Of a stretch of 64,000 bases of DNA, positions 1-10,544 are shown in pieces. Within the stretch, counting starts at the first letter, position 1, and each line of letters starts with the position of its first letter. Below the pieces are notes generated by a model. That model was not told the DNA's origin and searched no databases. It saw only the letters and a program-made list of their open reading frames with translations. The position numbers and the translations under genes were made by a program. Origin of the DNA: Colocasia esculenta (Eukaryota > Streptophyta > Magnoliopsida > Alismatales > Araceae); the NCBI GenBank assembly GCA_014218235.1, contig CM024760.1, forward strand, positions 146,521,245 through 146,585,244, in the 5' to 3' direction.

Positions 1-330
1 AACCTCATTTTTGAAGACGTAGCAATCTTCAACTGGATGCCCCACCATACGGTGATACGGGCAATAATTAGGTTGATTAACTTTGCTGACATCTGCCGGC
101 TTCTTTGGTTCTGGCAGTGATATCAATTGGTTATCGAGGCAGAGATCGAAGAGCTTCCTAGTATGCTCCTTTTTGAAGGAATAGGGAGTCTTCATGCGCT
201 CCGCCAATGATGGCGCTGGAGCTTTAGCTTCTGATTTCTTCTTTGGGACAGGAGAGATTACTGCCCCCTTTGCTTCATTATCAGGTGAGAAGTCAACAAC
301 ATGACCTCCTTTGCTGGCTGCTTGCGCTCT
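1..330 (-). pseudogene. Gag continuation with zinc knuckle, frameshifted
   Basis: In the frame shifted by one base from the main gag frame, the minus strand encodes a continuous peptide running off the left edge. It includes RMKTPYSFKKEHTRKLFDL and then CPYHRMVGHPVEDC, a C-x2-H-x4-H-x4-C knuckle typical of the nucleocapsid of many plant Ty3/gypsy polyproteins. It is the natural continuation of the Gag above. Protease and RT would lie outside the window to the left. Confidence 0.75.
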
Positions 331-2585
331 TTGGGGAGCTTGCCTTTATAAGATGTATGAGCCATTTGCTCGGCTAGGAACATCTCAATTTCTGCTACTG
401 CAGAATTTAATTGGTCGAAACTCTTGATATTTCTTCCCAGGAGTTTCTCATTGATTGTTAGTATGAGGCCTTTCCGGCAAATAGGAATTGCATCTTCTTG
501 AGTGGGAGGGTTGTTGCATTTCATGCTAAACTCTCTCCATCTTTTGATGAAGTCAATTGCTGACTCCCCTTTATCTTGTTTGAGGGAACATAGCTCGGCG
601 AGAGAGACCTTCCTTTCAACCATTTGGAAACGGTCAAGGAATTGTTTTTGCATATCTGCCCAATCAGCAACTGAGTTGGACTTGAGCTTTGAATACCATT
701 GAAATGCGACTCCAGTCAAGGAAGTTGCAAAATATCTGAGAAGATATGATTCTTCGGTGGCGAGCTCGCCCAAAGCAATGATATAATGCGCCAGATGTTC
801 TTGTGGTGACCCATGTCCGTTGAACTTTGGTAGTTTTGGGACTTTAGGGCATGTTTCTGGTAGCTTCTTAAATTGATGATGTACTGGATATGGGACAGAA
901 TATAAATCTGCCACCTGAATACCTTCGCTCTGCTGAGCGAACATATCTTGAATAATCTTCAGTATCTCATGCCTTTGTATGGCAACACCTTGAGGGAGCA
1001 TAATATTGGACGGATCAATGATATCTTGACCCGTAGTTTGAGGAAGGAGACCATTTGTAGAAGCTGCCGGATGATTGGCTGGGGCAGCCCCATCTGGATG
1101 CTGATTTTGTTGGTTTTGAGCCGAGACTGGCTCCACAGAATGGCGGAGGCTTGTAGTTACCAGTTGCCTCATTTCATTTAGAAGCATAGCCATCTGAGAT
1201 TGGCATTGCTGCATCACTTGATATTTGTCGTCATCCGACATCGCCTGGAAATTTTCCTTTGTCGGCAGGTCGATGACGGGGTTGATATTTGAAGTTGAAG
1301 GCCCACCTTCTTCAATTTGAATATTTGCTTCTTCGAAGAAGGGGATTTGAATTCCCTCATGTTGAATATCAATACGAGGGAGAACTTGGCCAGGTGCTTC
1401 AGCTTGTCCGCCGGGTTGGCGGCTTCTTCTGGCAAATTGCCTGATAGCTTCAGCAGGATTATTTGAGGTGGCTTCAGCGATTTGTTCAGCTGGTTCGCCA
1501 GAGTCATTCCCAGTAGCATAGCATGAGAATACTATAAGCTTGGGTTTTTCCTCAGCTGCCCAAGTAACACGTCGTCTTTTCGACGGACGGGTACTGGCAT
1601 TAGGAATTGCCCCCAGCCTATCAAATACTGAGATCCGCGGTATACGGTGAGAGACCGATGTGCGGTATTTGGGTCGTTGAGTTGGATTTTCTTTGACCAC
1701 CCGGATATTGTCCGGGCCTTGGGAGAGTATAACTTGATTTCTTGTATATTCCTTTTCTTTTTGTCCTTGATGGTACTTGGGTTCAGCATATTGACGAGAA
1801 GCTTGTTTGATATTGCTTCTTCTGCTGAACGTTGTTGATGTATTTGCTTGCATCTTTCTGAGCTTCTGAGCCTCCTTTTTGGGAACCCAGATTTGTTTGA
1901 GCTTGGGTGAATGTCGGGTGCTTTGTTTAACACCGACTTTCTTCTTGAAAACTTCTTGGTCTTCTCGGCACCATCGCAGAGTTGAGAAGCGATTCGAGGT
2001 CGGAATTGTTGGAACATACCTATCACGTGGGATGACAGGTTGGCTTCCATCAATCCGCACCCGCAGACCTCCGATCATGATGGACTTGCCGGATCTTGAG
2101 GTAGCAGCAGGCGGCCTTTTGCTTTTATGATTTTTGTTTTGCCCCTGTTGTGAGGAGACGGGAGCTATGATTTGGGAGGAAATTGTTTGGACCGAGAAAG
2201 TCCGGATTTGAGCTAGGTGGGATTTGGTCCCTTTGGCAGCATCATTTTTTGAGAGCATTTGGGTGCCCTTGTTGATGGCAGCAGGACGAGCTTGAGTATT
2301 AACATGGATCCTGCTGGTCTCCTTTGTTGATTTGTTGGAGGGAGGCCTTTGAGCAGCATCCTCCTCTTGACGAGCCGGAACCACCCCTAGGAAGTAAGGG
2401 GATCCAACGACTGCTGGGAAATCTCCGAATACGATTGGAGTTGCCAGGTAGCCAAACCTGGCATGGTTGTTGACGACGAGCGGTCCATAGGTGACAGCCA
2501 TTTCCGACAATTTGGGATTTTCTTTTCTTCGCCCAGGTACCTTTGAGGTGCCTCCACGGAGTACCTTCAGAGAGTACTTCTTCAT
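258..2585 (-). CDS. gag: Ty3/gypsy retrotransposon Gag
   Basis: Gag forms the virus-like particle that packages element RNA in the cytoplasm. The frame is open from the ATG at 2585 down to 258 (about 775 residues) and can be read further upstream to 2747, but that would enter the LTR, so 2585 is preferred; it lies just after the primer site. The N-terminal two thirds is basic, Gln/Ser-rich and low complexity. The C-terminal third carries the plant Retrotrans_gag capsid pattern, with LPKFNGHGSPQEHL, a FATSLTGVAFQWYSKL helix and FIKRWREF. The last ~25 residues are out of frame relative to the capsid tail: a one-base shift near 300-345 ends the frame early, and the zinc knuckle follows in another frame. 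The lineage is a non-chromoviral plant gypsy type (Tat/Athila-like is my inference). The frameshift may be a mutation or a sequence error. Confidence 0.85.
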   Translation of the reverse strand: MKKYSLKVLRGGTSKVPGRRKENPKLSEMAVTYGPLVVNNHARFGYLATPIVFGDFPAVVGSPYFLGVVPARQEEDAAQRPPSNKSTKETSRIHVNTQARPAAINKGTQMLSKNDAAKGTKSHLAQIRTFSVQTISSQIIAPVSSQQGQNKNHKSKRPPAATSRSGKSIMIGGLRVRIDGSQPVIPRDRYVPTIPTSNRFSTLRWCREDQEVFKKKVGVKQSTRHSPKLKQIWVPKKEAQKLRKMQANTSTTFSRRSNIKQASRQYAEPKYHQGQKEKEYTRNQVILSQGPDNIRVVKENPTQRPKYRTSVSHRIPRISVFDRLGAIPNASTRPSKRRRVTWAAEEKPKLIVFSCYATGNDSGEPAEQIAEATSNNPAEAIRQFARRSRQPGGQAEAPGQVLPRIDIQHEGIQIPFFEEANIQIEEGGPSTSNINPVIDLPTKENFQAMSDDDKYQVMQQCQSQMAMLLNEMRQLVTTSLRHSVEPVSAQNQQNQHPDGAAPANHPAASTNGLLPQTTGQDIIDPSNIMLPQGVAIQRHEILKIIQDMFAQQSEGIQVADLYSVPYPVHHQFKKLPETCPKVPKLPKFNGHGSPQEHLAHYIIALGELATEESYLLRYFATSLTGVAFQWYSKLKSNSVADWADMQKQFLDRFQMVERKVSLAELCSLKQDKGESAIDFIKRWREFSMKCNNPPTQEDAIPICRKGLILTINEKLLGRNIKSFDQLNSAVAEIEMFLAEQMAHTSYKGKLPKERKQPAKEVMLLTSHLIMKQRGQ

Positions 2586-2659
2586 AGGAAGTTTTAGTAT
2601 TAGGATTTTTATAAAGATGGATGCATATATATCGCCTTTTGCTATGAATGGTGAGAAGG

Positions 2660-2678
2660 GGTCCCACCGGGCGTGCCA
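2660..2678 (-). promoter_or_regulatory. tRNA primer-binding site of the minus-strand gypsy element
   Basis: On the minus strand the LTR ends ...GTGTCCACA and, after a two-base spacer, TGGCACGCCCGGTGGGACC follows. A TGG-starting site two bases past the CA end of an LTR is the standard place for minus-strand DNA priming. This fixes the orientation of the long LTR at 2681-6032 as a 5' LTR. Confidence 0.75.
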
Positions 2679-3509
2679 GCTGTGGACACGGAAAATTTTT
2701 TCTTTTCTTCCTTTCTTTCTTCCTTCATTTGAAGGATGTTTGTTCATTTATCTTTTGACTTTATATAGCGGGGCGTGCCAGCCTGCCTGCCAGGCAGAAG
2801 TAAGGGTCTGCGCAATGCAGAGAAAGAGTTTTTTATATATCCGTGAAACGGATGGGTGCGCCGTGTTTTGATCTGAACTTCTTTGATTCCGTGCCTTTTA
2901 ATCATCAGGCGATTGGGGTGGCGTGTGCTGGACCCCTGTCTCCATCGATCGGAACCGATGTTACGTTTACATCGAGTTAAAAGCTTTAGATGTCGTATTA
3001 ACACCTGTTTCAACCCGAATACCATTTCATAGCGTGGGCGAGAGTATATGCATCTGTAAGAAATTTCAAGACAACATTTTTTGCTTTGTTTATTTTGAAC
3101 AGAATGAGTCCGAGTTTGGAAGATAGGGTTGTTGTTTTTTTTTTGAAAAGTATGAGTTTCCTTTGAGTAAATTTTAGGACGGAATTTCCGTCTAGACGGA
3201 ATGTCCTTAAGGAAATATATACATATGATTGCACTTATATGGATATGTTCTCGGGTAGAACCCCTGCATAGGCAGAGTTCAACTCAGGATTCATATCCGT
3301 ATGAACATAGACTCACAATTATATGAGATGTATTTGAGGAGAGTTTCTGTTTAGACAGAGTTTCCTCAAGAAAACATATGCATATAAACGTGGGATTTAT
3401 GATTATACAGATATGCTCTCGAGCGGAATCCCTGCTTGAGCAGAGTCTTCTTGACGGAATATATACATATGAGTACAAGGCATCTAAACGTCCGTATTCA
3501 AGGGTATTT

Positions 3510-4265
3510 AAACCACAGAGACTTGCTCGGTGTGGGGTATAAATATACCGAGAGAGAGAGAGAACAAAGGATGTTTAAATACCATATGTCCATAGAGACT
3601 TGCTCGATATGGGCAGTATTTAAACCCCTGAATCCCCCACAGAGACTTGCTCGATGTGGGGTATAGATATACCGAGAGAGAGAGGACAAAGGATGTTTAA
3701 ATACCATATGTCCATAGAGACTTGCTCGATATGGACAGTATTTAAACCCCTGGATCCCCACAGAGACTTGCTCGATGTGGGGCATAAATATACCGAGAGA
3801 GAGAGAACAAAGGATGTTTAAATACCATATGTCCATAGAGACTTGCTCGATATGGACAGTATTTAAACCCCTGAATCCCCCACAGAGACTTGCTCGATGT
3901 GGGGTATAAATATACCGAGAGAGAAAGAACAAAGGGTGTTTAAATACTATATGTCCATAGAGACTTGCTCGATATGGACAGTATTTAAACCCTGGATCCC
4001 CACAGAGACTTGCTCGATGTGGGGTATAAATATACCGAGAGAGAGAGAACAAAGGATGTTTAAATACCATATGTCCATAGAGACTTGCTCGATATGGACA
4101 GTATTTAAACCCCTGAATCCCCCACAGAGACTTGCTCGATGTGGGGTATAAATATACGAGAGAGAGAGAACAAAGGGTGTTTAAATACCATATGTCCATA
4201 GAGACTTGCTCGATATGGACGGTATTTAAACCCCTGGATCCCCACAGAGACTTGCTCGATGTGGG
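3510..4265. repeat. ~120-bp tandem repeat inside LTR A
   Basis: About six units, each with two half-units: CACAGAGACTTGCTCGATG followed by a GGGGTATAAATATACC palindrome and a (GA)n run, then CATAGAGACTTGCTCGATAT and GTATTTAAACCC. Copies differ by only a few bases, which points to recent amplification. A single short relative (GAGTCTTGCTCGATGTGGGG) occurs in LTR C near 12170-12200 and another in LTR B near 6570-6600, so the expansion is specific to copy A. Confidence 0.9.
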
Positions 4266-4642
4266 GATATGGCGCGAGGGAGATGTCGGAGCCGTATACG
4301 ATGGCGATCTCCCGCTCTTTTACACGTTATCGGGCACTCCTCACTCCATATTGAACAAGGAACGGACCAATACCTTCACTCCAAACCAAGAACTCGGAAG
4401 AACAAGTTGAAGGGGATTGGAAGAAGGGAGCTTTTCTATTTCTGAAAATCTGAGAACCAGGACCTTACAAGGCTTGGAGAGACTGGTTTACAAGGGTTTT
4501 GGGACTGGTTTACAAGGCTTGGGGGATTGCCAACCAGCAGGGATTTTTTTGGGGGACTTTGCACCTATGGGGACTGGTTTTTTCAGCATAAGGGGGGGGG
4601 TTTCTGGGGCTTTGTCCTCCATCTCAGATGAAGGGGGTGCCT

Positions 4643-4653
4643 CCCCTTTTATA
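4643..4653 (-). promoter_or_regulatory. TATA box candidate of LTR A
   Basis: TATAAAAGGGG on the minus strand. An equivalent box exists in LTR B (6157-6167, plus strand) and as TATAAAA in LTR C (12522-12528, minus strand), always 1.7-2.0 kb before the 3' end of the LTR. Conservation across three copies in the gag-sense orientation supports a promoter role. Confidence 0.5.
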
Positions 4654-4721
4654 GGGGGTTGGCCTCTCCTCTCCTCCCTGCATAAACAGGAGAAGGAGGG
4701 GGGGAGAACCCCCATTTCGGT

Positions 4722-5190
4722 TGGGGGGACACCCCCAACCTGTTTAACATTAAACAGGTTGGGGGTGTGAACACCCCCCCAACCTGTTTAATATTAAACC
4801 GGTTGGGGGGGGTTCCCCCTCCAACCTGTTTTATATAAAACAGGTTGGGGGTGCGGTCACCCCCCAACCTGATTTACATAAAACAGGTTGGGGGGGGGTT
4901 CCCCTCAACCTGTTTTCATGTAAAACCGGTTGGGGGGGAGCACCCCCCAACCGGTTTTACTTTAAACAGGTTGGAGGGGGGGTCCCCTCCAACCTGTTTT
5001 TTCTGTTTTTTTTTTTATAAAACCGGTTGGAGGGGGTCCCCTCCAACCTGTTTTTATATAAAACTGGTTGGAGGGGGAGTCCCCCCAACCGGTTTTATAT
5101 TAAAAGGTTGGAGGGGGCCTCCCCTCCAACCTGATTTTACATAAAACCGGTTGGGGGGGAGCACCCCCCCAACCGGTTTCATGTTTCAGA
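4722..5190. repeat. Array of ~50-60 bp palindromes in LTR A
   Basis: Roughly nine consecutive units of the form CCCCAACCTG-TTTA...TAAA-CAGGTTGGGG or the ACCGGTT variant, separated by G-rich or C-rich spacers. Each unit is a near-perfect inverted repeat and could extrude as a cruciform or form an RNA hairpin. LTR C has an equivalent array with a different core (12575-13010), and LTR B keeps one or two units at its broken left end. Confidence 0.9.
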
Positions 5191-6032
5191 AGTAGAAGGG
5201 GGGGGGGCCTCCCCTCCAACCGCCCTCTCTTCCCCCCATTCCCCTTACACCTAAGGGTTGTTTTAAAAATGGGGGGGAGGATGGCCTATAAATAGGCTAT
5301 AAGGGGCTCATTTAGGGGGGACTGATTTGTTGAAATCCCGCTCCCCTTTGCTCGGAGTTTTGCCCGGTGAAGAGCTGCACTTGCATCCTCGGAGCTTCTG
5401 TCGCCGGCTTGTTCTTGTGCTTGTACTTGTACTTGTACTTCATGCTTGGCCTTCATGAACTTCGTACTGCCGGATTTCTTCCGTACACCAATTTGTGTGG
5501 AGTGTCATTCTATTGTGAACTTTGGTTTTTTTTCTGGAGGGCTTAATGCCAATGGTATTTATAAGGCTTTTCCCTTGGCCTGGAGGGGGACTTCAGTCCC
5601 ACTTTTACCTTGCCTTCAAGGCATAAGTTGCTTTGTCTTCAAGTCTTTTCTCTTTTTTTTACCATGTCTTCAAGGAACCAAATGCTTTGCTTTCTGAATT
5701 TTCTGTCTTTAAGGTGTGAATTGTCTTGGTTTTAAGGCATGCATCACTTTGCTTCCAAGACATCTTTCTAGGTGTTTTAACCACTTGGATCAGTATAAAT
5801 AGATCCATGGGCTCTTTTCAGCTGGGCATCCCTCATAGTTCAGAAATTCCTTCAGTTCAGAAATTCCTTCTAGTGGATATTCCACACACCTTAAAAATTT
5901 AGGAAGTCCTTCTATTGGACATTCCACATATCTTCTATTCAGAAATTCTTTTTAATGGGAACTCCACACATCTTCAGGCCTCCCGAGTACTTCTTTTGGT
6001 AAATGTTTATCATGCCTTTTTGGGGTTCAACA

Positions 6033-7816
6033 TCCCCCCCCCCACTCCAACCAGTTTTACACAAAACCGGTTGGAGGGGTTCTCCCCTCCAACCGGTGGG
6101 GGTTCTCCCCCTCTCCTTCTCCTACGCAATGCAGCAAGGGGAGGAGGGCCATCCCCTATAAAAGGGGAGGCACCCCCTCCATAAAAGGGGCGTGGCATGC
6201 ATGCCTCCAAGCCCCCATATTCTCCCTCAAACCCTGCTGGTTGGCAACCCCCAAAGCCTTGTAAAATCAGTCCCAAAATCCCTGGGAAAACCGGTCCCCA
6301 ATCTTGTAAAAACCAGTCCTCTTGTTCTGAAAAAGAAATTCAGAAATAGAAAAGCTTCCTTCTTCCAAATCCCCTTCAATTGCTCCTCCAATCTTCTGGC
6401 TTGGCGTGAAGGTATTGGTCTGTTCTTTGCTCGGCGCGGAGTGAGAAGCGTTCAATAGCGTATAAGAAAGCGGGAGATCGCCTCGTATACGGCATCGGCA
6501 TCCCCCTCATCCCTTTTCATGGAGGGTTTCTTGAAGTTCTTATAGCATGGTTTATATCCCACATCAAGCAAGACTCTGTGGGGATCCTACAAGATTTAAA
6601 TATCGTTCATATTGCAAATCACTCTATGGACGCCTGATATTTAAATACCCTTGTATGTTTGTGCTCTAAATGCCTCCCTATTGAGCATGACTCTATGGGT
6701 ACGCGCGTTTAGATGCCGTTTGTTCTTGTGTTTATATGTGTATGTTTCTTTGAGGAGACTCTGCCCAAGCGGAGATTCTACCTAAAGAACAAATCCATAT
6801 AATCATAATTTTGTGTTTATATGTATATGTTCTCTTGAGGAGACTTTGCTCAAGCGGAGATTCTACCCGAGAACACACTCATATAATCACAACTTTATGT
6901 TTATATGTATATGTTCCTTGGGAAAATCCTGCCTAAGTGGGGGTTCTGCCCGAGAGCATACTCATATAATCACAATCTCATAAGTATATGTTTTCTTGAG
7001 GATACTCTGTTAAAACAGAGATTCTGCCCATGAATACACTCATATGTTTATAACTATGTGCTTATATGTGTAAATTCCTAAAAGGAAACTCCGCCCAGGC
7101 AGAAGTTCCGTCCTGGAAAATACTCATATACTCACAAAAAGTTATGCTCATATATGTATATTTTCGGGGAGAAACTTGGTTTCTACCAAGATCCCGATAA
7201 GAAAACACATACATATCTTCACGAGTATATATTCGTATGAATACGCTTTCTAAAAAAAAAAAGGAAACTCTGTTTAAACAGAGATCTCGCCAAAGGATAC
7301 CCTCATAAACTCATAAGATAACTCTGTTCATACGGATATATTCCCGTCTATTTTCAAGTCCTCAAAAGGAAGCTCATACATTTTCAAAGGAACAAATCCT
7401 TTTTCTTTAAATCAAAACTCATTTTATCTGATGATAAAATATTGTATCAGGATTCTTTGGAAATGCATATATCCTCGCCCTCGCTATGAAATGGTATTCG
7501 AGTTGAAACTGATGTTAATATAGCATTAAGGCTTTTAACTCGATGTAAATATAACATCGATTCCGATCGATGGAGACAGGGGTCCAGCACACGCTACCCT
7601 AATCGCCTGATGATTAAAGGCACGGAATCAAAGAAGTTCAGATTAAAAAACGGCGCACTTGTCCGTTCCACGGACATCAAAATCCTTTCTCTGCATCATG
7701 CAGACCTTTTACTTCTGTCTGGTAGACAGTCTGGCACGCCCCGCAATACAAAGTCAAAATATGATAAATGAAACGAACCTTCCAAAATAATGAGGGAAAA
7801 TTTCCCCGTGTCCACA
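6033..7816 (+). repeat. Truncated, inverted LTR of the same gypsy family (LTR copy B)
   Basis: This segment reads in the opposite orientation to LTR A and matches its 3' two thirds: palindrome remnant (6040-6100), TATA (6157-6167), leader, ~80-bp repeats (6700-7300) and the terminal ...CCCCGTGTCCACA ending at 7816. The first ~1.2 kb of the LTR is missing because LTR A begins at 6032. The right end joins directly to reverse-transcriptase codons of another element at 7817. No primer site follows, so it is a 3' LTR or a solo LTR, not a 5' LTR. The likely history is insertion of B into chromoviral RT followed by insertion of element A into B. Confidence 0.8.
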
Positions 7817-10544
7817 CCGCATCACCGTCAAGTACCGATTTCCCATTCCCCGCTTGGATGATATGTTGGATATGCTAGCGGGAGCCACTATATTTTCAAA
7901 GATCGATCTTAGGAGTGGCTATCACCAGGTCAGGATCCGACCTGGGGATGAATGGAAGACGGTTTTTAAAACAAAAGATGAGCTCTATGAATGGTTGGTG
8001 ATGCCCTTCGGGCTATCCAACGCTCCTAGCACCTTCATGCGGCTGATGACCGAGGTATTACGTCCGTTCATTGGAGTATTCTTGGTCGTGTATTTTGATG
8101 ATATTCTGATTTACAGCCGCTCTAGGAGTGATCACATTGACCACCTGCGTCAAGTTTGCCTCACCCTCCGTCGGGAAAGCCTTTACGGCAACCTCAAGAA
8201 ATGTGCATTCCTAACTGAATATGTTACTTTATTGGGGTTCATCGTGTCAAAAGAGGGTGTCTCAGTTGACCCCGAGAAGATCAGGGCGATCGTAGAGTGG
8301 CCCGAACCACAGACCCTTCATGATGTGCGTAGCTTCCACGATTTGGCCACCTTCTACCGTCGATTCATACGCGGGTTCAGAACTGTCACAGCTCCCATCA
8401 CGGATTGCATTTGAAAGGGAGCATTTGTTTGGACTAAGGCCGCTGCTTCGGCCTTTCGTGATCTCAAAGAGTGGATGGCTCAGACACCTGTGCTTCGATT
8501 ACCTGATTTCTCCAAGGTGTTTGAGGTCTCCTGTGATGCCTCAGGTGTCGGCATAGGTGGAGTGTTGAGTTAGGAGGGCCACCCCATTACCTACTTTAGC
8601 GAGAAATTGAATGATGCTAGACTGAGGTACTCCACCTACGACAAGGAGTTTTACGCGGTAGTTCAGGCGTTAAGGTATTGGAGACATTATATGCTACCGC
8701 AGGAGTTTATCCTATACTCCGATCATGAGGCCCTCTGTTTTCTCCATGCTCAGAAAAAGCTCAACCCACGACACAGTCGGTGGGTGGAATATCTTCAAGC
8801 TTACACTTTTGTTCTCAAGCATCGAGCAGGTGTGGAGAACCGTGTGGCGGACGCGCTGAGCCGTCGTTCTTCATTGTTGTCGACTGTCCACACGGAGGTT
8901 ACAGGATTTGAGCGCCTCCGAGACGAGTACACACCTTGCCCTGATTTTGGCTCGATTCACTCTGCGCTCTAGTTCGGGCCCTCTCGGGAGTATCCTGACT
9001 ACCTCCTTCAAGAGGGTTACCTTTTTCGTAGGGATAGGTTGTGTGTTCTGCGGACCTCTGTTCGCGAGTTTCTAGTGTGGGAGGTGCATGCTGGGGGTCT
9101 CGCTGGCCACTTTGGCCGAAACAAGACCATTGAATTAGTGGAGTATCGATTCTTTTGGCCAAGCCTGAAGCGCGACGTAGCTCACATCGTGGCCCAGTGC
9201 CACATCTGCGCTCTGGCTAAGCAGCGAAAGCAAAATACCGAGTTGTACACTCCCCTCCCTGTGCCCGACCGTCCGTGGCAGGACATTAGCATGGACTTTA
9301 TTCTGGGATTACCACGCACAGTTCATCGGCACGACTCGATTATGATGGTGGTTGATCGATTCTCCAAAATGGCCCATTTTGTTCCCTGTTCTAAGACTTC
9401 GGATGCGTCTAAGGTAGCACGCCTCTTTTTGGATGAGATTGTTCGCTTGCATAGGCTACCTAAGACCATTGTCTCGGATCAAGATGTGCGGTTCACGAGC
9501 TATTTTTGGAAGACTTTATGGCATCTCTTGGGCACCAAGCTCAAGTTCTCCACTGCATATCACCCACAGACTGACGGGCAAACTGAGGTAGTTAATAGGA
9601 GTCTGGGTGATCTTTTGCGTTGTTTAGTCAGGGAGCATGAGCGAGGTTGGGACTTGGTCTTGTCGTCAGCAGAGTTTGCATATAACAATTCAGTCAATAG
9701 GTCTACCGGCTTGAGTCCCTTCGAGATAGTTACTGGTTATAGACCTAGGAGGCCATTAGATCTTGTCACTATGCCCATCCAAGCCCGAGTCTCAGAGTCA
9801 GCCGAGTCGTTAGCTGCACATATTAGAAGTCTGCATGAAAGTGTTCGTCGCCACATTGAAACTAGCAATGAAAAATATAAAATTTCTGCAAATGCACATC
9901 GCCGTCTACAGGAATTTCATGAGGGTGATTACGTGATGATCAGAGTTAGACCTGAGCGGCTACCCTCCGGGGCCGTGAGAAAACTACAAGCTCGGGGAGC
10001 AGGTCCTTTCAAAGTATTAAAACGCGTCGGATCCAATGCGTACGTTGTAGATCTACCACCAGACTATGGCATCCATTCCACATTTAATTTCTCGGATTTG
10101 GTAGCTTATCAGGACCCGACAGTGATTCATAGTAACCCGTTCGAGCCTTCTGCCCCCTTTGTGAGTGACCCCACCCATGAGTGTCCACCAGTAGCCTCCA
10201 TTCCAGCACGACATGAGCAGATCGACCAGATACTAGATGAGCAGATTATCACCACGTGAAGTGGAGCCTTTCAGCGCTACTTGGTTCGTTGGAGGGGAAG
10301 ACCCTCTATTGAGGACACGTGGGTCACGCGGGAGGAGTCACAACGGATCGACCCAGATCTCTTGGAGCGGTACCAGAGCGGCCAAGACCCTTACTCGACT
10401 GGGTCGAGTTCCTCCCAGGCGGGGAGGATTGGTGAGGACACCAGAGCACGGGCCCGCTTCGACCCGACTCGAGTTTACCAGCGTCGTCGGCCCACAGCAA
10501 CAGCGATTCCATCGTTATGGCTTGGTGATGAGGAGTGTGAGTGA
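7817..10544 (+). pseudogene. pol: Chromoviral Ty3/gypsy pol (RT, RNase H, integrase, chromodomain), broken
   Basis: One reading frame runs from 7818 to 10544, interrupted by stops at 8412 (TGA), 8571 (TAG), 8970 (TAG) and 10257 (TGA); all are explicable as C-to-T changes of CGA or CAG. The RT starts inside the domain at [13 protein letters not shown], so protease and the RT N-terminus are lost at the LTR B insertion. RT has the catalytic YFDD near 8090-8103. RNase H starts with FEVSCDASG (about 8520) and has a tether ending in VENRVADALSRR (8835-8865). Integrase has its H2C2 finger near 9085-9210 and the catalytic triad at MDF (9290), SDQD (9475) and GQTEV (9580). The C-terminal chromodomain has YLVRWRGRPSIEDTW (10280-10325), which identifies a chromovirus. 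Chromodomains are thought to guide integration to heterochromatin. The copy is not functional. Confidence 0.92.

Larger units (their letters stand above)
2681..6032 (-). repeat. Long 5' LTR of the gypsy element (LTR copy A)
   Basis: This 3.35-kb LTR reads TGTTGAACCCC...GTGTCCACA on the minus strand and abuts the primer site and gag. The same ends recur in LTR B (6033-7816, inverted) and LTR C (10588-13526). From its 3' end it contains an AT-rich part with degenerate ~80-bp repeats (about 3180-3480), a ~120-bp tandem repeat block (3510-4265), a TATAAAAGGGG box (4643-4653), a palindromic satellite-like array (4722-5190) and an AT-richer 5' part. The TATA position implies an unusually long R-U5 of about 1.9 kb. 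The base after the LTR (6033) starts a run of C inside the palindrome array of LTR B, so this element probably inserted into LTR B. Confidence 0.85.

Noticed and set aside
2691..2747. Extension of the gypsy gag to an upstream start at 2747
   Set aside because: That stretch crosses the LTR end and the primer site, which are non-coding in retrotransposons; 2585 is the better start.
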